This document shows, in pieces, positions 1 to 8,435 of a DNA stretch of 64,000 bases (the first letter of the stretch is position 1; each line of letters begins with the position of its first letter). Source of the stretch: GW2011-AR15 sp964428335 (lineage in GTDB: Archaea; Nanobdellota; Nanobdellia; Woesearchaeales; GW2011-AR15); NCBI GenBank assembly GCA_964428335.1, contig CAYRXW010000006.1, positions 56,398 through 120,397 on the forward strand. The letters run 5' to 3'. A program made the position numbers and the translations under genes. The notes under the pieces were generated by a model. The model worked only from the letters and a program-made list of their open reading frames with translations. It made no database searches and had not been told where the DNA came from.

Positions 1-431
1 CTTTCCTTGAAACTTTTCCATTCAGCATCAGATTTCACATTATACATATGCCTTACTGCCTGTTCAATGAAAGCATCAACAATCTTCCATCTATCCTCAG
101 TTTTAATAATTTTTTTCCCTTCTTTTAAGAACTCAAACCCTTTTCCATCCATCACTTTGTAAGAGGCTTGATAAAGTGCAGTGTCTCCTTCAGTGAAAGA
201 CTTTGTTACCTGTTGAACCATTGCTGCATCGTGCTTTCCATCAGGGTTTTCCAATTCTGTAAGCATAGCAACCTTTTCATCCAATGTTAATCCTTTATCG
301 GGTATTTTTGCTTCCTTATCTTTTTTTACTGCTTGATATAACCTTGTGACTAAGTTAGAACTAAACTGATATCTTGTATTATCTATAACTCCAAATTCCT
401 TTTCCTCATCATTTCCAGCTGGAGCACTCAT
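1..431 (-). CDS. Hypothetical protein, C-terminal part cut by window edge
   Basis: An uninterrupted minus-strand reading frame runs from an ATG at 431 to the window edge, giving 143 codons. The N-terminus reads MSAPAGNDEEKEFGVIDNTR. The product is hydrophilic and charged, with alternating Lys/Glu helices and no membrane segment or motif that I recognise. It is divergent from the epimerase gene that follows; the roughly 130 bases between them are AT-rich and hold promoter elements only. The function is unknown. The coding call rests on frame length and codon pattern alone, and the true C-terminus lies outside the window. Confidence 0.7.
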   Translation of the reverse strand, partial: MSAPAGNDEEKEFGVIDNTRYQFSSNLVTRLYQAVKKDKEAKIPDKGLTLDEKVAMLTELENPDGKHDAAMVQQVTKSFTEGDTALYQASYKVMDGKGFEFLKEGKKIIKTEDRWKIVDAFIEQAVRHMYNVKSDAEWKSFKE

Positions 432-530
432 TCTTCCCTCATCCTCTCCAAAATCATACTCTAACCTTTATCTTCCCTTTATTTAAACTTTACTATTCCA
501 AAATGCTAAATATATTTTGTTTACATAAAC

Positions 531-540
531 TATTTAAAAT
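531..540 (+). promoter_or_regulatory. TATA box of the epimerase gene (leaderless pattern)
   Basis: TATTTAAAAT is centred about 27 bases before the ATG at 562. That places the expected archaeal start site at the start codon itself, so the mRNA is probably leaderless. The same geometry recurs at many genes here. Confidence 0.6.
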
Positions 541-561
541 AATTTCAAACCCAATAGACTT

Positions 562-1482
562 ATGAAAATACTTGTAACAGGAGGAGCTGGCTTTATTGGA
601 AGCCATATTGTTGATTCATTAATTGAAAAAGGGCATGAAGTTGTTGTGATTGATAATCTAATAACTGGACAAAAAGCTAACCTTAACAAAAAAGCAATAT
701 TCTATAAAATTGATATACAGGACAAAAAAGTTGAGGAAATTTTCAAGAAACATAAGTTTGACCTGGTTAATCACCATGCAGCACAGATGAATGTAAGGGT
801 TTCTGTTGATGATCCTATATTTGATGCAAATAATAATATTCTAGGACTGCTCAATCTTTTGAATAATTCTGCAAAATACGGAGTCAAGAAATTCATCTTT
901 GTCTCTTCTGGCGGAACTATTTACGGAGATGATGCAAAGCTTCCTATCAAAGAAGACGAAATCAAAGCTCCTGCATCCCCATACGGCATTTCAAAAATAA
1001 CAGGAGAATATTATGTGAAATTCTTCAGCAACGTACACGGATTGAAATATTCAATTCTTAGATATTCAAATGTCTATGGCCCAAGACAGAACCCTAAAGG
1101 TGAAGCGGGTGTCGTAAGCATTTTCTCTACTTTAATGCTTGAAAATAAAACTCCAGTGATATTTGGAGACGGAAAACAGACAAGGGATTATGTCTATGTG
1201 AAAGATATTGTGAATGCAAACATGCTTGTCATGGAAGGAAAAGGAGACAATGATTATTTCAATTTAGCCATACAAAAAGAGATTGATGTTAATGAACTGT
1301 TTGATGCAATGTCAATAATCATTGGCTATAAAGGAAAGCCCATTTATGCACCAGCAAGACCTGGGGAACTTCAGAGAAATTCCCTGGATATATCAAAGGC
1401 AAAGAAAATTTTAGGATGGAAGCCAAAATATACATTTGAAGAAGGTTTGAAGGAAACTGTTGAATGGTTTAAGAAAAAATAA
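562..1482 (+). CDS. NAD-dependent epimerase/dehydratase (extended SDR, UDP-glucose 4-epimerase-like)
   Basis: A 306-residue extended short-chain dehydrogenase. The Rossmann motif TGGAGFIG is at residues 6-13, an acidic D31 follows the second strand, and the catalytic pair Y141/K145 lies in SPYGISK. The length and the YGPRQNP and GDGKQTRDYVYVKD segments are typical of GalE or dTDP-glucose 4,6-dehydratase-like enzymes acting on nucleotide sugars. It probably supplies an activated sugar for envelope glycans, as the glycosyltransferase and flippase elsewhere in the window suggest. The exact substrate (UDP-Glc, UDP-GlcNAc or UDP-GlcA) cannot be read from the sequence. A leaderless start at 562 is supported by the TATA element. 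Confidence 0.9.
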   Translation: MKILVTGGAGFIGSHIVDSLIEKGHEVVVIDNLITGQKANLNKKAIFYKIDIQDKKVEEIFKKHKFDLVNHHAAQMNVRVSVDDPIFDANNNILGLLNLLNNSAKYGVKKFIFVSSGGTIYGDDAKLPIKEDEIKAPASPYGISKITGEYYVKFFSNVHGLKYSILRYSNVYGPRQNPKGEAGVVSIFSTLMLENKTPVIFGDGKQTRDYVYVKDIVNANMLVMEGKGDNDYFNLAIQKEIDVNELFDAMSIIIGYKGKPIYAPARPGELQRNSLDISKAKKILGWKPKYTFEEGLKETVEWFKKK

Positions 1483-1496
1483 TAGTTAAAATAAGT

Positions 1497-1895
1497 TTAT
1501 TCTTCTTTCAGCCCTTTCATCTTTTTTGTTATTGGTATCTTTTCCTGGCATTTTCCACAGTTAAAAACAATGGAATCAACACCTAGATATTTTTTTCTCT
1601 TGAATGGGACTGCTGCTTCCCCTTTATTTGCGCATTTTGGGCAGGTATAAAGAATTTCCACTTCCAATGACTCTTCATAAGGCTTTTTGTCTATTGCGTG
1701 CTTGCATGAAGGGCATTCATAATAAGTAGCCCTTATCTTGACATGACCTTTTGCATCTGCTGGCTTTCCCATCTTTGCTTTTCCGCACTCAGGGCAGTCC
1801 TGCCTGTATGCCCATGCCTTTATTGAGCCATTTCCTATCTTTCTCGTTGTCCAATATACTACTTCTTCTGTTGAATTTGGTAACTTAACTGCCAT
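1497..1895 (-). CDS. Multi-zinc-ribbon protein
   Basis: 132 residues with four CxxC pairs: C34/C37, C61/C64, C85/C88 and C113/C116. They can build two zinc ribbons, each from two knuckles. Short charged strands between the pairs are consistent with nucleic-acid or protein binding, as in RNA polymerase M/TFIIS-type ribbons, but no catalytic acidic hairpin is visible. Start 1895 is favoured because GGTGAT lies a few bases upstream. It is convergent with the epimerase gene, 14 bases apart. I do not recognise the exact family; a role in transcription or translation is inference. Confidence 0.7.
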   Translation of the reverse strand: MAVKLPNSTEEVVYWTTRKIGNGSIKAWAYRQDCPECGKAKMGKPADAKGHVKIRATYYECPSCKHAIDKKPYEESLEVEILYTCPKCANKGEAAVPFKRKKYLGVDSIVFNCGKCQEKIPITKKMKGLKEE

Positions 1896-1931
1896 TTAAT
1901 ATCACCTTTAATTTACAAATCTATTAATAAT

Positions 1932-2741
1932 TTAAATAACTTGCTTTCTCTTAACTTCAATGCTTATCGCATTCTCTAGGACCCTTATGTACCTTGGGCA
2001 TAAAGTGAATTCATAGCCATATAACTTGCAGTAGTCAAGAATCTTCAGCTTTTCAATATCATTCTGAAACCTTATTATGACATTCAGTCCCTTGCTTTCC
2101 CTATGAAGTATATCAAAATCCTTCATCTGTTTCTTAATCTTCCCGCATTCTTCATCTATTATCTTCAACCTTTTTGGAAGCAGGTCTATCTCTTTATTGA
2201 GTTCATCAAAAAAATCCTTTCTCTCCCGCTTGAAATGCTCTTCAAAAGAAACCTGATAACTTTTCTCATCAAATGAGATGAATCCACCATATTTTACTTC
2301 TATTGGCTTCCATTCCCCAAAGCTTCCCAGAATCAAATCACCATGCTTTGCAGCATCCCTTCCTATGCTTGCGCTCGCGTCATTTATGACGAAACATCCT
2401 TTTTTCTTGCATAATTCAAATATTTCTTTCATGTCTTCCTGCAGGCAGAAATATCCAGGCATGGAATTTGTCAAAAGCACTGAAGTTTCGTCAATGTGCT
2501 TTTTCAAAATATCTTTTTGCAGCAGCCCATGGTCTGTCTCAACTAGGACTATTTCAAACTTCAGCTCTTTTCCGAACTGGGAATAGGTTATCCATCCTCC
2601 CTGGTTCTGGAGTATCAGTTTTTTCAATCCTTTAGATTTTGCAAGCTTCAATGCAAGCTTTATTGAAGAATTTCCCCTGTCTGTGAAAAAGACATGTTTT
2701 TTCTTAGTAAGTTCCTGTAGTTTTAGGGCAGATTTATTCAT
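1932..2741 (-). CDS. Short fold-type I PLP enzyme-like protein (DegT/aminotransferase-like)
   Basis: 269 residues resembling the large domain of fold-type I PLP enzymes. NDAS places D121 where the acidic residue binding the pyridine nitrogen sits, and GSFGEWKPIEVKYGG places K145 (or K150) like the Schiff-base lysine of the DegT/DnrJ family, followed by the usual glycines. The protein is about 100 residues shorter than a typical DegT aminotransferase, and its C-terminal part is predicted to be helical rather than a full small domain. Its start overlaps the stop of 6-phosphogluconate dehydrogenase (ATGA), so the two are translationally coupled. The substrate is unknown. Confidence 0.6.
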   Translation of the reverse strand: MNKSALKLQELTKKKHVFFTDRGNSSIKLALKLAKSKGLKKLILQNQGGWITYSQFGKELKFEIVLVETDHGLLQKDILKKHIDETSVLLTNSMPGYFCLQEDMKEIFELCKKKGCFVINDASASIGRDAAKHGDLILGSFGEWKPIEVKYGGFISFDEKSYQVSFEEHFKRERKDFFDELNKEIDLLPKRLKIIDEECGKIKKQMKDFDILHRESKGLNVIIRFQNDIEKLKILDYCKLYGYEFTLCPRYIRVLENAISIEVKRKQVI

Positions 2742-4147
2742 TGTCTCTCTTCTTTTCCAGTATGCCAGTCTGTATGGAAAATCCCGTCTTTATCATTCCT
2801 TTCGTATGTATGCGCCCCAAAGAAGTCTCTTTGCCCCTGTAGAAGGTTTGCAGGGCTTTTTTCTGAAGTCAACTGAAGGATGTAATTCCTGGATGAATCA
2901 AACCCTGGCATCGGCGTATTTGTCTCAATCCCTAAAAAGCATGCCCTCTGGAGAGCAAAAAATCCGGAAAGAACATCTTTTTTGAAAGTCTGCAGCAATG
3001 TCTCCTGGCTTTGTTTATAATTTTTTGAGATATCATCAAGGAACTTTGCCCTTATTATGCATCCTGCTCTCCATATCTTTGCAATCTCGCTTATATCAGC
3101 TTTGCCGAAGCCAAATTCGCTGTATCCTTTTTTTATAAGTTCAATCCCCTGGGCATAAGCTGCAACCTTTGCAACATATAATGCATCTTCCAAAATCTCC
3201 AGATCAACTTTTATTTTGTTTCTTTCAAGCCTGAATTCCTTTGCCAGCTTTTTTCTTTTTTCCAGTTCAAAGGATATTGCCCTTGATGAGACTGCTGAAT
3301 AGATTGTCGGGATTGAAACGACATTTGATAAATCGAGTGAATTCTGGACTGTCCATGTGCCTGTCCCTTTCATGCCTGCCTTATCAAGGATGAAATCAAC
3401 CAAGTTCCCTTTTCCTGAAGGATTTTTCTGCCTTAGGACTTTTGATGTTATTTCTATAAGAAAAGAATTCAGTTTTCCTCTGTTCCATGTTTCAAATACT
3501 TCTGCAATCTCATCTGCGCTCATGCTGTTTCTCAATAAATCATAGACTTCTGAAATAAGCTGCATGTCTGCATATTCAATACCGTTATGGACCATCTTGA
3601 CAAAATGACCTGCCCCATGATTCCCTAGATAAGCTACACATGGTTTTTTCTCATGTATTGCAGCAACTTTTTCAAGAGGTTTTTTCAGATAAGTTTCGTA
3701 GCTTTTCTTGTCTGCCCCTCCGACCATTATTGAAGGGCCAAGCCTTGCGCCGTCTTCTCCACCAGAAACTCCAGCACCGAAGAATAAAACATTTTTTTCC
3801 TTTGACCTTTTTTCCAGCATGATTGTATCCTGGAACCTTGAATTGGCAAGGTCAACAACGACTGAGCCTTTCGGGACAATTTCAAATAAGGAATTTGCTG
3901 TATTTATTGTAGGCTCTCCTGCCTTTATCATGATAAAATAGATGCCTTTTCCGACGCTAGATACAAGGTTTTTTAAGTCTCCTGTCACAGGCTTTAATTT
4001 TTTCCCATATTCCTTCTTGTTCTTTTCATAGAAAGTCGTTGTGTGTTCAGCAGTCCTGTTATAGATAAATACCTCAAAACCCTTTGATGCAAAATTAAGC
4101 GCTAGGTTTGAGCCCATCACTCCCATCCCGATTATTGATATGTTCAT
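2738..4147 (-). CDS. gnd: 6-phosphogluconate dehydrogenase (decarboxylating), long form
   Basis: 469 residues, the length of the classical bacterial/eukaryotic enzyme rather than the short GndA-like form. It shows GMGVMGSN (7-14) for NADP binding, the substrate-binding GVSGGEDGARLGPS block (126-139), catalytic K184 and E191 within GHFVKMVHNGIEY, KGTGTWTV, and the C-terminal AGCIIRAKFL block. It converts 6-phosphogluconate to ribulose 5-phosphate plus CO2 with NADP reduction. No glucose-6-phosphate dehydrogenase or lactonase lies nearby. A TATA element about 27 bases upstream supports the start at 4147. The long form in an archaeon suggests acquisition from bacteria (inference). Confidence 0.95.
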   Translation of the reverse strand: MNISIIGMGVMGSNLALNFASKGFEVFIYNRTAEHTTTFYEKNKKEYGKKLKPVTGDLKNLVSSVGKGIYFIMIKAGEPTINTANSLFEIVPKGSVVVDLANSRFQDTIMLEKRSKEKNVLFFGAGVSGGEDGARLGPSIMVGGADKKSYETYLKKPLEKVAAIHEKKPCVAYLGNHGAGHFVKMVHNGIEYADMQLISEVYDLLRNSMSADEIAEVFETWNRGKLNSFLIEITSKVLRQKNPSGKGNLVDFILDKAGMKGTGTWTVQNSLDLSNVVSIPTIYSAVSSRAISFELEKRKKLAKEFRLERNKIKVDLEILEDALYVAKVAAYAQGIELIKKGYSEFGFGKADISEIAKIWRAGCIIRAKFLDDISKNYKQSQETLLQTFKKDVLSGFFALQRACFLGIETNTPMPGFDSSRNYILQLTSEKSPANLLQGQRDFFGAHTYERNDKDGIFHTDWHTGKEERQ

Positions 4148-4188
4148 AATATATTAAAAAGGTTGAAATAGTTATAAAACTTTTGAAA

Positions 4189-5298
4189 TTAGATTTTATG
4201 AAGATTTAAAATTTCCGGACCAGCTTTCCTTACAAAATAGCGGTTCATCATTGGTATATATTTATGGATAATTGGTATCCTGACATAAATCATGTCTAGT
4301 GAGCCTGGCCCGGCTGAAAATATTGTTTCTTTTGATGGCATAATATATCCTCCATAATGATTATTTAAGCCAGTCACAACACCATGTATCCCGAGCCAGA
4401 ATTTTCCAAAATAAGAATTTATTATAGGGATTCTTACACCATATTCATGTATATGTCCTGACAGAACTAAATTAAATGTGTCTGATGGTATCTTAAAATT
4501 TACTCCATTTTCTCTAAAAGCGCCTAAAACATCGCATGGCCTATGGCTTACCAGAATATTGAATGCATTTTTTTGAGGAAGATTATCATATAATGCCATT
4601 CTCCATGATTTTTCTGAACTAAGAGGATGTGTTGGGTAAAGAGATCTGTCTGGAATGCCTAAAATAGACATATCAAATCCCTTTATAGTAAATTCTTTTT
4701 TATTGAAATTTACGTCTAAAAACCCTGCCTTCTCTTCAAGCAACTTGAAAAGTGCCAAATAATCTTCCCATGTTGGACCATCATGATTCCCTGCACTGCC
4801 TAGAATTTTATAGTCTGCTTTAATGTCTCGCAAAAGTTTTAGAGTTTCTTCATCCAAATCTTCAATACCCTCATGAACCACGTCACCTGAAACTATTACA
4901 ATATCAAATCTGTAGTCAAGGAGAGGAGAATGCATATTTAGAAATTTTTTCCTGCTGTTTTTTCTTATATGCAAATCTGTAAGATGCAATATTTTTATTG
5001 GTAATTCTGGGCCTTTTGGGTGAGGCATATCTGTTTGCCATATTCCGTTTTCTAATTTTGAATTCTTTTTTATATAATTTAATAAATCCCTATCATAATC
5101 TGAAGTTATATATTCTCCTCCCTCATTAAACCGGCCGTATGGCGCTTCTCCAAGAACTTCCAGCCATTCATCAAGGCAGGATTCATTTCTTCTCAGAAGG
5201 TTTTCATGATATGCATATCTAAAGTACCTGACTATATTTCCAAGAGTTAATGCATCAGTCATCCCTGTATGGGACAGCCATGCTTTATCTGGTTTCAT
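4189..5298 (-). CDS. Calcineurin-like metallophosphoesterase
   Basis: 369 residues. The metallophosphoesterase motifs are in order: D108-L-H110 (TDLHI), G138-D139 (VSGDVVHEG), G170-N-H-D173 (GNHD), H252 (SHRP) and G281-H-I-H284. An N-terminal 95-residue region with many Asn, Trp and Tyr precedes the catalytic domain and has no obvious match. A two-metal phosphodiesterase or phosphatase is expected; the substrate is unknown. A TATA-like TTTTAATATAA lies about 24 bases upstream, so it can be transcribed separately although it follows the ABC exporter genes by only 31 bases. Confidence 0.85.
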   Translation of the reverse strand: MKPDKAWLSHTGMTDALTLGNIVRYFRYAYHENLLRRNESCLDEWLEVLGEAPYGRFNEGGEYITSDYDRDLLNYIKKNSKLENGIWQTDMPHPKGPELPIKILHLTDLHIRKNSRKKFLNMHSPLLDYRFDIVIVSGDVVHEGIEDLDEETLKLLRDIKADYKILGSAGNHDGPTWEDYLALFKLLEEKAGFLDVNFNKKEFTIKGFDMSILGIPDRSLYPTHPLSSEKSWRMALYDNLPQKNAFNILVSHRPCDVLGAFRENGVNFKIPSDTFNLVLSGHIHEYGVRIPIINSYFGKFWLGIHGVVTGLNNHYGGYIMPSKETIFSAGPGSLDMIYVRIPIIHKYIPMMNRYFVRKAGPEILNLHKI

Positions 5299-5329
5299 TA
5301 GCAGGTGAAAAAAATAGTTATATTAAAAC

Positions 5330-6298
5330 TTACTCACCATACACTTTCTTTATGACTTCCTCGATCTGAGGGTTCGCTACATTGATGTCATTTATCTTGT
5401 ATTTTTTTAAGATATAACCGATGACTTCATCAATCTTATGAAGCTTTTTATCAATCTCTATCCTTAGTTCCATGTCTGACTTGCTTAGGATCTTTATCCC
5501 TTCAGGGACAGGATATTCTTTTACTGGAGAGATGAATTTTATGTCTATTATTTTTGTATCAACCTCATTTTTCAGCTTTGAGAGAGTGTCATCATAGACT
5601 ATCTTTCCCTTATTGATGATGATTATTTTCTCGCAGAGGTTCTCGATGTCATCAAGGTCATGTGTTGTAAGGAGGAAAGTGATCTTCTTGTCCTTATTCA
5701 CTTTTTTTATGAACTGCCTTATCTTTTCCTTGGATACCACATCAAGGCCTATTGTAGGCTCATCCAAAAATACTATATCTGGGTCATGGAGCATTGCAGC
5801 AATGAGTTCGCATTTCATTTTCTCACCAAGGGAAAGCTGCCTTGCAGGTCTTTTTATGATGTCTTTGAGTCCAAAGAGCTTCACGAAATAATCAAGGTTA
5901 TCCTGGAACAGCTTATCAGGTATATCATATATCTCTTTATTCAGGTAAAACGTATCGATTGAAGGAAGGTCCTGCCATATCTGCTGCTTCTGCCCAAATA
6001 CTACGCCAATTTTTTTTACATATTTTTCCCGATCTTTCCATGGCTTAAAACCATTGACATCTATCTCGCCAGATGTTGGGTAAAGTATCCCTGAAAGTAT
6101 TTTGATTGTTGTTGATTTCCCTGCTCCGTTTGGCCCAATGAAACCCCTTATCTCCCCTTTTTCCACATCAAATGAAATCCCGTCTAGAGCTTTCACTTCG
6201 ACATATTCCCTTTTTAGTAAGGATTTTATTGAAGCTTTCAGCCCTTCCTCTTTCTTGAATGTTTTATAATGTTTTTTTAGATCTTTGATATGAATCAT
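5330..6298 (-). CDS. ABC-2 type exporter, ATP-binding protein
   Basis: ATPase of an ABC-2 exporter. In the 322-residue product starting MIHIKDL, the order is Walker A GPNGAGKST, Q-loop region, signature LSLGEKMK, Walker B DIVFLDEPTIGLD and H-loop TTHD. A C-terminal extension of about 85 residues follows, as in the COG4586 group. Start 6298 is chosen over the upstream in-frame ATG at 6313 because AGGTGG lies five bases before it and it sits one base after the upstream stop. It forms a set with the two permeases 6300-7864, the COG4586/4587/3694 arrangement. The exported substrate is unknown. Confidence 0.9.
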   Translation of the reverse strand: MIHIKDLKKHYKTFKKEEGLKASIKSLLKREYVEVKALDGISFDVEKGEIRGFIGPNGAGKSTTIKILSGILYPTSGEIDVNGFKPWKDREKYVKKIGVVFGQKQQIWQDLPSIDTFYLNKEIYDIPDKLFQDNLDYFVKLFGLKDIIKRPARQLSLGEKMKCELIAAMLHDPDIVFLDEPTIGLDVVSKEKIRQFIKKVNKDKKITFLLTTHDLDDIENLCEKIIIINKGKIVYDDTLSKLKNEVDTKIIDIKFISPVKEYPVPEGIKILSKSDMELRIEIDKKLHKIDEVIGYILKKYKINDINVANPQIEEVIKKVYGE

Positions 6299-6299
6299 T

Positions 6300-7076
6300 C
6301 TAACCACCTGCACTTGTATAGTATTTCAATGAAAGTCTCCAAAGTATCTCGCTTATGATAAAAAGCACCACAACTGAAATTATTGGCGTGAATTCTGTGC
6401 TTTTCTCAAGAAGCACCCTGCTTGGATAGTAAGCTATGACTGCCAAGGGAAGCAGGTATCTCAAACCTGATGAGATGAATCTTGAAAATATATCTACTGG
6501 ATATTCTGCATAAGACCTTATTGTCCTAAAAAGCTCCCCAATCCTTCCTATCTCGATTGCTTTTATGATGAGTGCAAACCTAAGGACTGCCATGCTATAG
6601 ACAAGCATCAGCGCAAGGATAAAATACAAAATGAAAAGCAATGCTGAATTCATTGACAGCACAATTGGTATTTTTACAAAGGAATATGCTATGAAGACTA
6701 TGCCTACTACAAGATTTGATAGGTGTTCTGGCCTGAAATTATGGAACGAGAGGTATGCTAGGGTATTTACAGGATACAGGAGAACACGGTCAAAGTTGCC
6801 TGATTTCACCATGTGCGAAAGTGTCCAGTCTACCTGCTGGAAGAAAAGCCGATCAAGGCCGTTGATAAAAATAAAAATCCCATTGAAGAGTATTATTTCA
6901 TGGAGTGTCCAGCCTGGAAAGCCGTCTGTGCTCAGATAGATTATCATTGTCACCAGTGGGAGTATCAGGTCGAATGAGAGGAGTGTTATCATTCTCAGGA
7001 AAAAATTCAGCTTATACATCATCTCTGTACTTAGCGTCATCTGCATAGCTTTTTTTAAGAATCTTAAGTGGCTCAT
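6300..7076 (-). CDS. ABC-2 type exporter permease (second subunit)
   Basis: About 258 residues beginning MSHLRFLKKA, with roughly six hydrophobic segments and a short cytoplasmic N-terminus. This matches the second permease (COG4587-like) of the ABC-2 trio. The start at 7076 overlaps the upstream permease stop as ATGA, a clear sign of translational coupling; the longer frame to 7148 would overlap the neighbour by 76 bases and adds an unlikely Cys-rich leader. It should form the membrane channel with 7073-7864 and be driven by the ATPase downstream. Confidence 0.85.
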   Translation of the reverse strand: MSHLRFLKKAMQMTLSTEMMYKLNFFLRMITLLSFDLILPLVTMIIYLSTDGFPGWTLHEIILFNGIFIFINGLDRLFFQQVDWTLSHMVKSGNFDRVLLYPVNTLAYLSFHNFRPEHLSNLVVGIVFIAYSFVKIPIVLSMNSALLFILYFILALMLVYSMAVLRFALIIKAIEIGRIGELFRTIRSYAEYPVDIFSRFISSGLRYLLPLAVIAYYPSRVLLEKSTEFTPIISVVVLFIISEILWRLSLKYYTSAGG

Positions 7077-7864
7077 CCGACAGCACCATACCTTTTCAAT
7101 GCGATTTTCCATACAAATTTTATTGCGAGATAAAACAGCACTATCCATAAGAGCTGCTTGGCCATGAAAAGCATGCTTCCATATATCCCTAATTTTCCTA
7201 GGAAGACCTGGATGACACCATACCTTAGGTAAAAGAAAGGAAGGAATTCTGATACTGCATACAGAACAGGACCAAAGAATTCAAGAGGGATATGCTCTCC
7301 TGAAAGGAATCTTACGACAAGGAACATCAGCCACTGTATGCTTTCTATCTTGCTGAACCAGAACGCAAGCATGCCCATCAAAAAACCTATGAGAAAATTC
7401 AGAAAAAATGCGAGCACCATAGATATTATGAAAAACATCCCATACACAAGGCTGGTTTTTATCTTGAATAGTAAAAATGAGATTATGAAAACAGGAATGA
7501 CTTCTACAATGAATGCAAATGCCCTTTCTGCAACATCGCTTGCCAGAAGCTGGGAGATGACAGGAAACGGTCTGAGAAGATCTTCAGAAAGCTCGCCATA
7601 CAGGATTTTTTCCTGCAGCGTATTTCCTACCATGTTAAAGATGAAGTGGTTTACAAGCATGCCTATCACATAATAGGTTATCATGTCATTGAAAGTATAG
7701 CCATAAATCATATCTGTTGACTGGAAGACTGCCTGCCAGATATAATACATCATGACAAGCATTAAAGGAGAGATAATTATTGAGGACATGAAGCTTAGCT
7801 TATAGACTATGCTCTGCTTCCAGTACATCTTGACATATGCATTGAACTTTTTTAAGTACATCAT
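7073..7864 (-). CDS. ABC-2 type exporter permease (first subunit)
   Basis: 263 residues with about six membrane spans (near residues 25-45, 61-80, 116-134, 141-168, 176-212 and 232-250). The segment FLSGEHIPLEFF between late spans resembles the conserved SG-x-x-IPL motif of COG3694 permeases. It is the first gene of the exporter operon. A TATA element (TATAAAAA near 7886-7893) centred about 26 bases before the ATG pair at 7864/7861 suggests a leaderless mRNA. Substrate unknown; drug, lipid or polysaccharide export are all possible for the family. Confidence 0.85.
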   Translation of the reverse strand: MMYLKKFNAYVKMYWKQSIVYKLSFMSSIIISPLMLVMMYYIWQAVFQSTDMIYGYTFNDMITYYVIGMLVNHFIFNMVGNTLQEKILYGELSEDLLRPFPVISQLLASDVAERAFAFIVEVIPVFIISFLLFKIKTSLVYGMFFIISMVLAFFLNFLIGFLMGMLAFWFSKIESIQWLMFLVVRFLSGEHIPLEFFGPVLYAVSEFLPFFYLRYGVIQVFLGKLGIYGSMLFMAKQLLWIVLFYLAIKFVWKIALKRYGAVG

Positions 7865-7952
7865 TAGTGATTAAAAGGGATGGGTTTTTATATGCTATGT
7901 TTTACCTGTGTTTTACAAAACTTTTTTTAAATAGACATGATTAAAGGCTAAA

Positions 7953-8435
7953 ATGACATACTATGATGAAATATCAGAAGGTTACGAGGAACTTCATAAG
8001 GAAGAGCAACTAAAAAAGATAGCGCTGATAAAGACATTATTTCATCCAAAAAAAAATGATACGCTGCTTGATGTGGGCTGCGGAACAGGACTTACGACTG
8101 AACCATGGGACTGCAAAAGATATGGTATTGACCCTGCAAGACAGCTCATTGCAAGAGCAAGGCAGAAAGACAAGATTGAATACAAGATTGCGCCTGCTGA
8201 AGAAATTCCTTATCCAGATGCTTTTTTTGACCATGTGATTTCTATTACAGCGATACAGAACTTTTCAGATATAGAGAAAGGACTGAGGGAGATTAAGAGA
8301 GTAGGGAATAAGAGTTTTGTTTTGACGGCTTTAAAGAGAAGTAAGAAAATTGCTGAGATCAAAAGATTGATCAGCGGATTATTTGATGTGAAGAAAGAGA
8401 TTGAGGAAGAGAAGGATTTGATTTGGGTTATTTGA
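7953..8435 (+). CDS. Small class I SAM-dependent methyltransferase
   Basis: 160 residues. Motif I LDVGCGTG is at 39-46, the acidic end of strand 2 is GIDPA, motif II/III is EIPYPDAFFDHVISI and a post-motif LREIKRVG follows. This is the UbiE/Methyltransf_11 style with a truncated C-terminal half: the last strand pair typical of about 200-residue members is replaced by a charged helix. The methyl acceptor is unknown. The 3' end overlaps the convergent PNP-like gene by eight bases. TATA (TTTTTTTAAATAG) sits about 25 bases upstream, giving a leaderless start. Confidence 0.85.
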   Translation: MTYYDEISEGYEELHKEEQLKKIALIKTLFHPKKNDTLLDVGCGTGLTTEPWDCKRYGIDPARQLIARARQKDKIEYKIAPAEEIPYPDAFFDHVISITAIQNFSDIEKGLREIKRVGNKSFVLTALKRSKKIAEIKRLISGLFDVKKEIEEEKDLIWVI

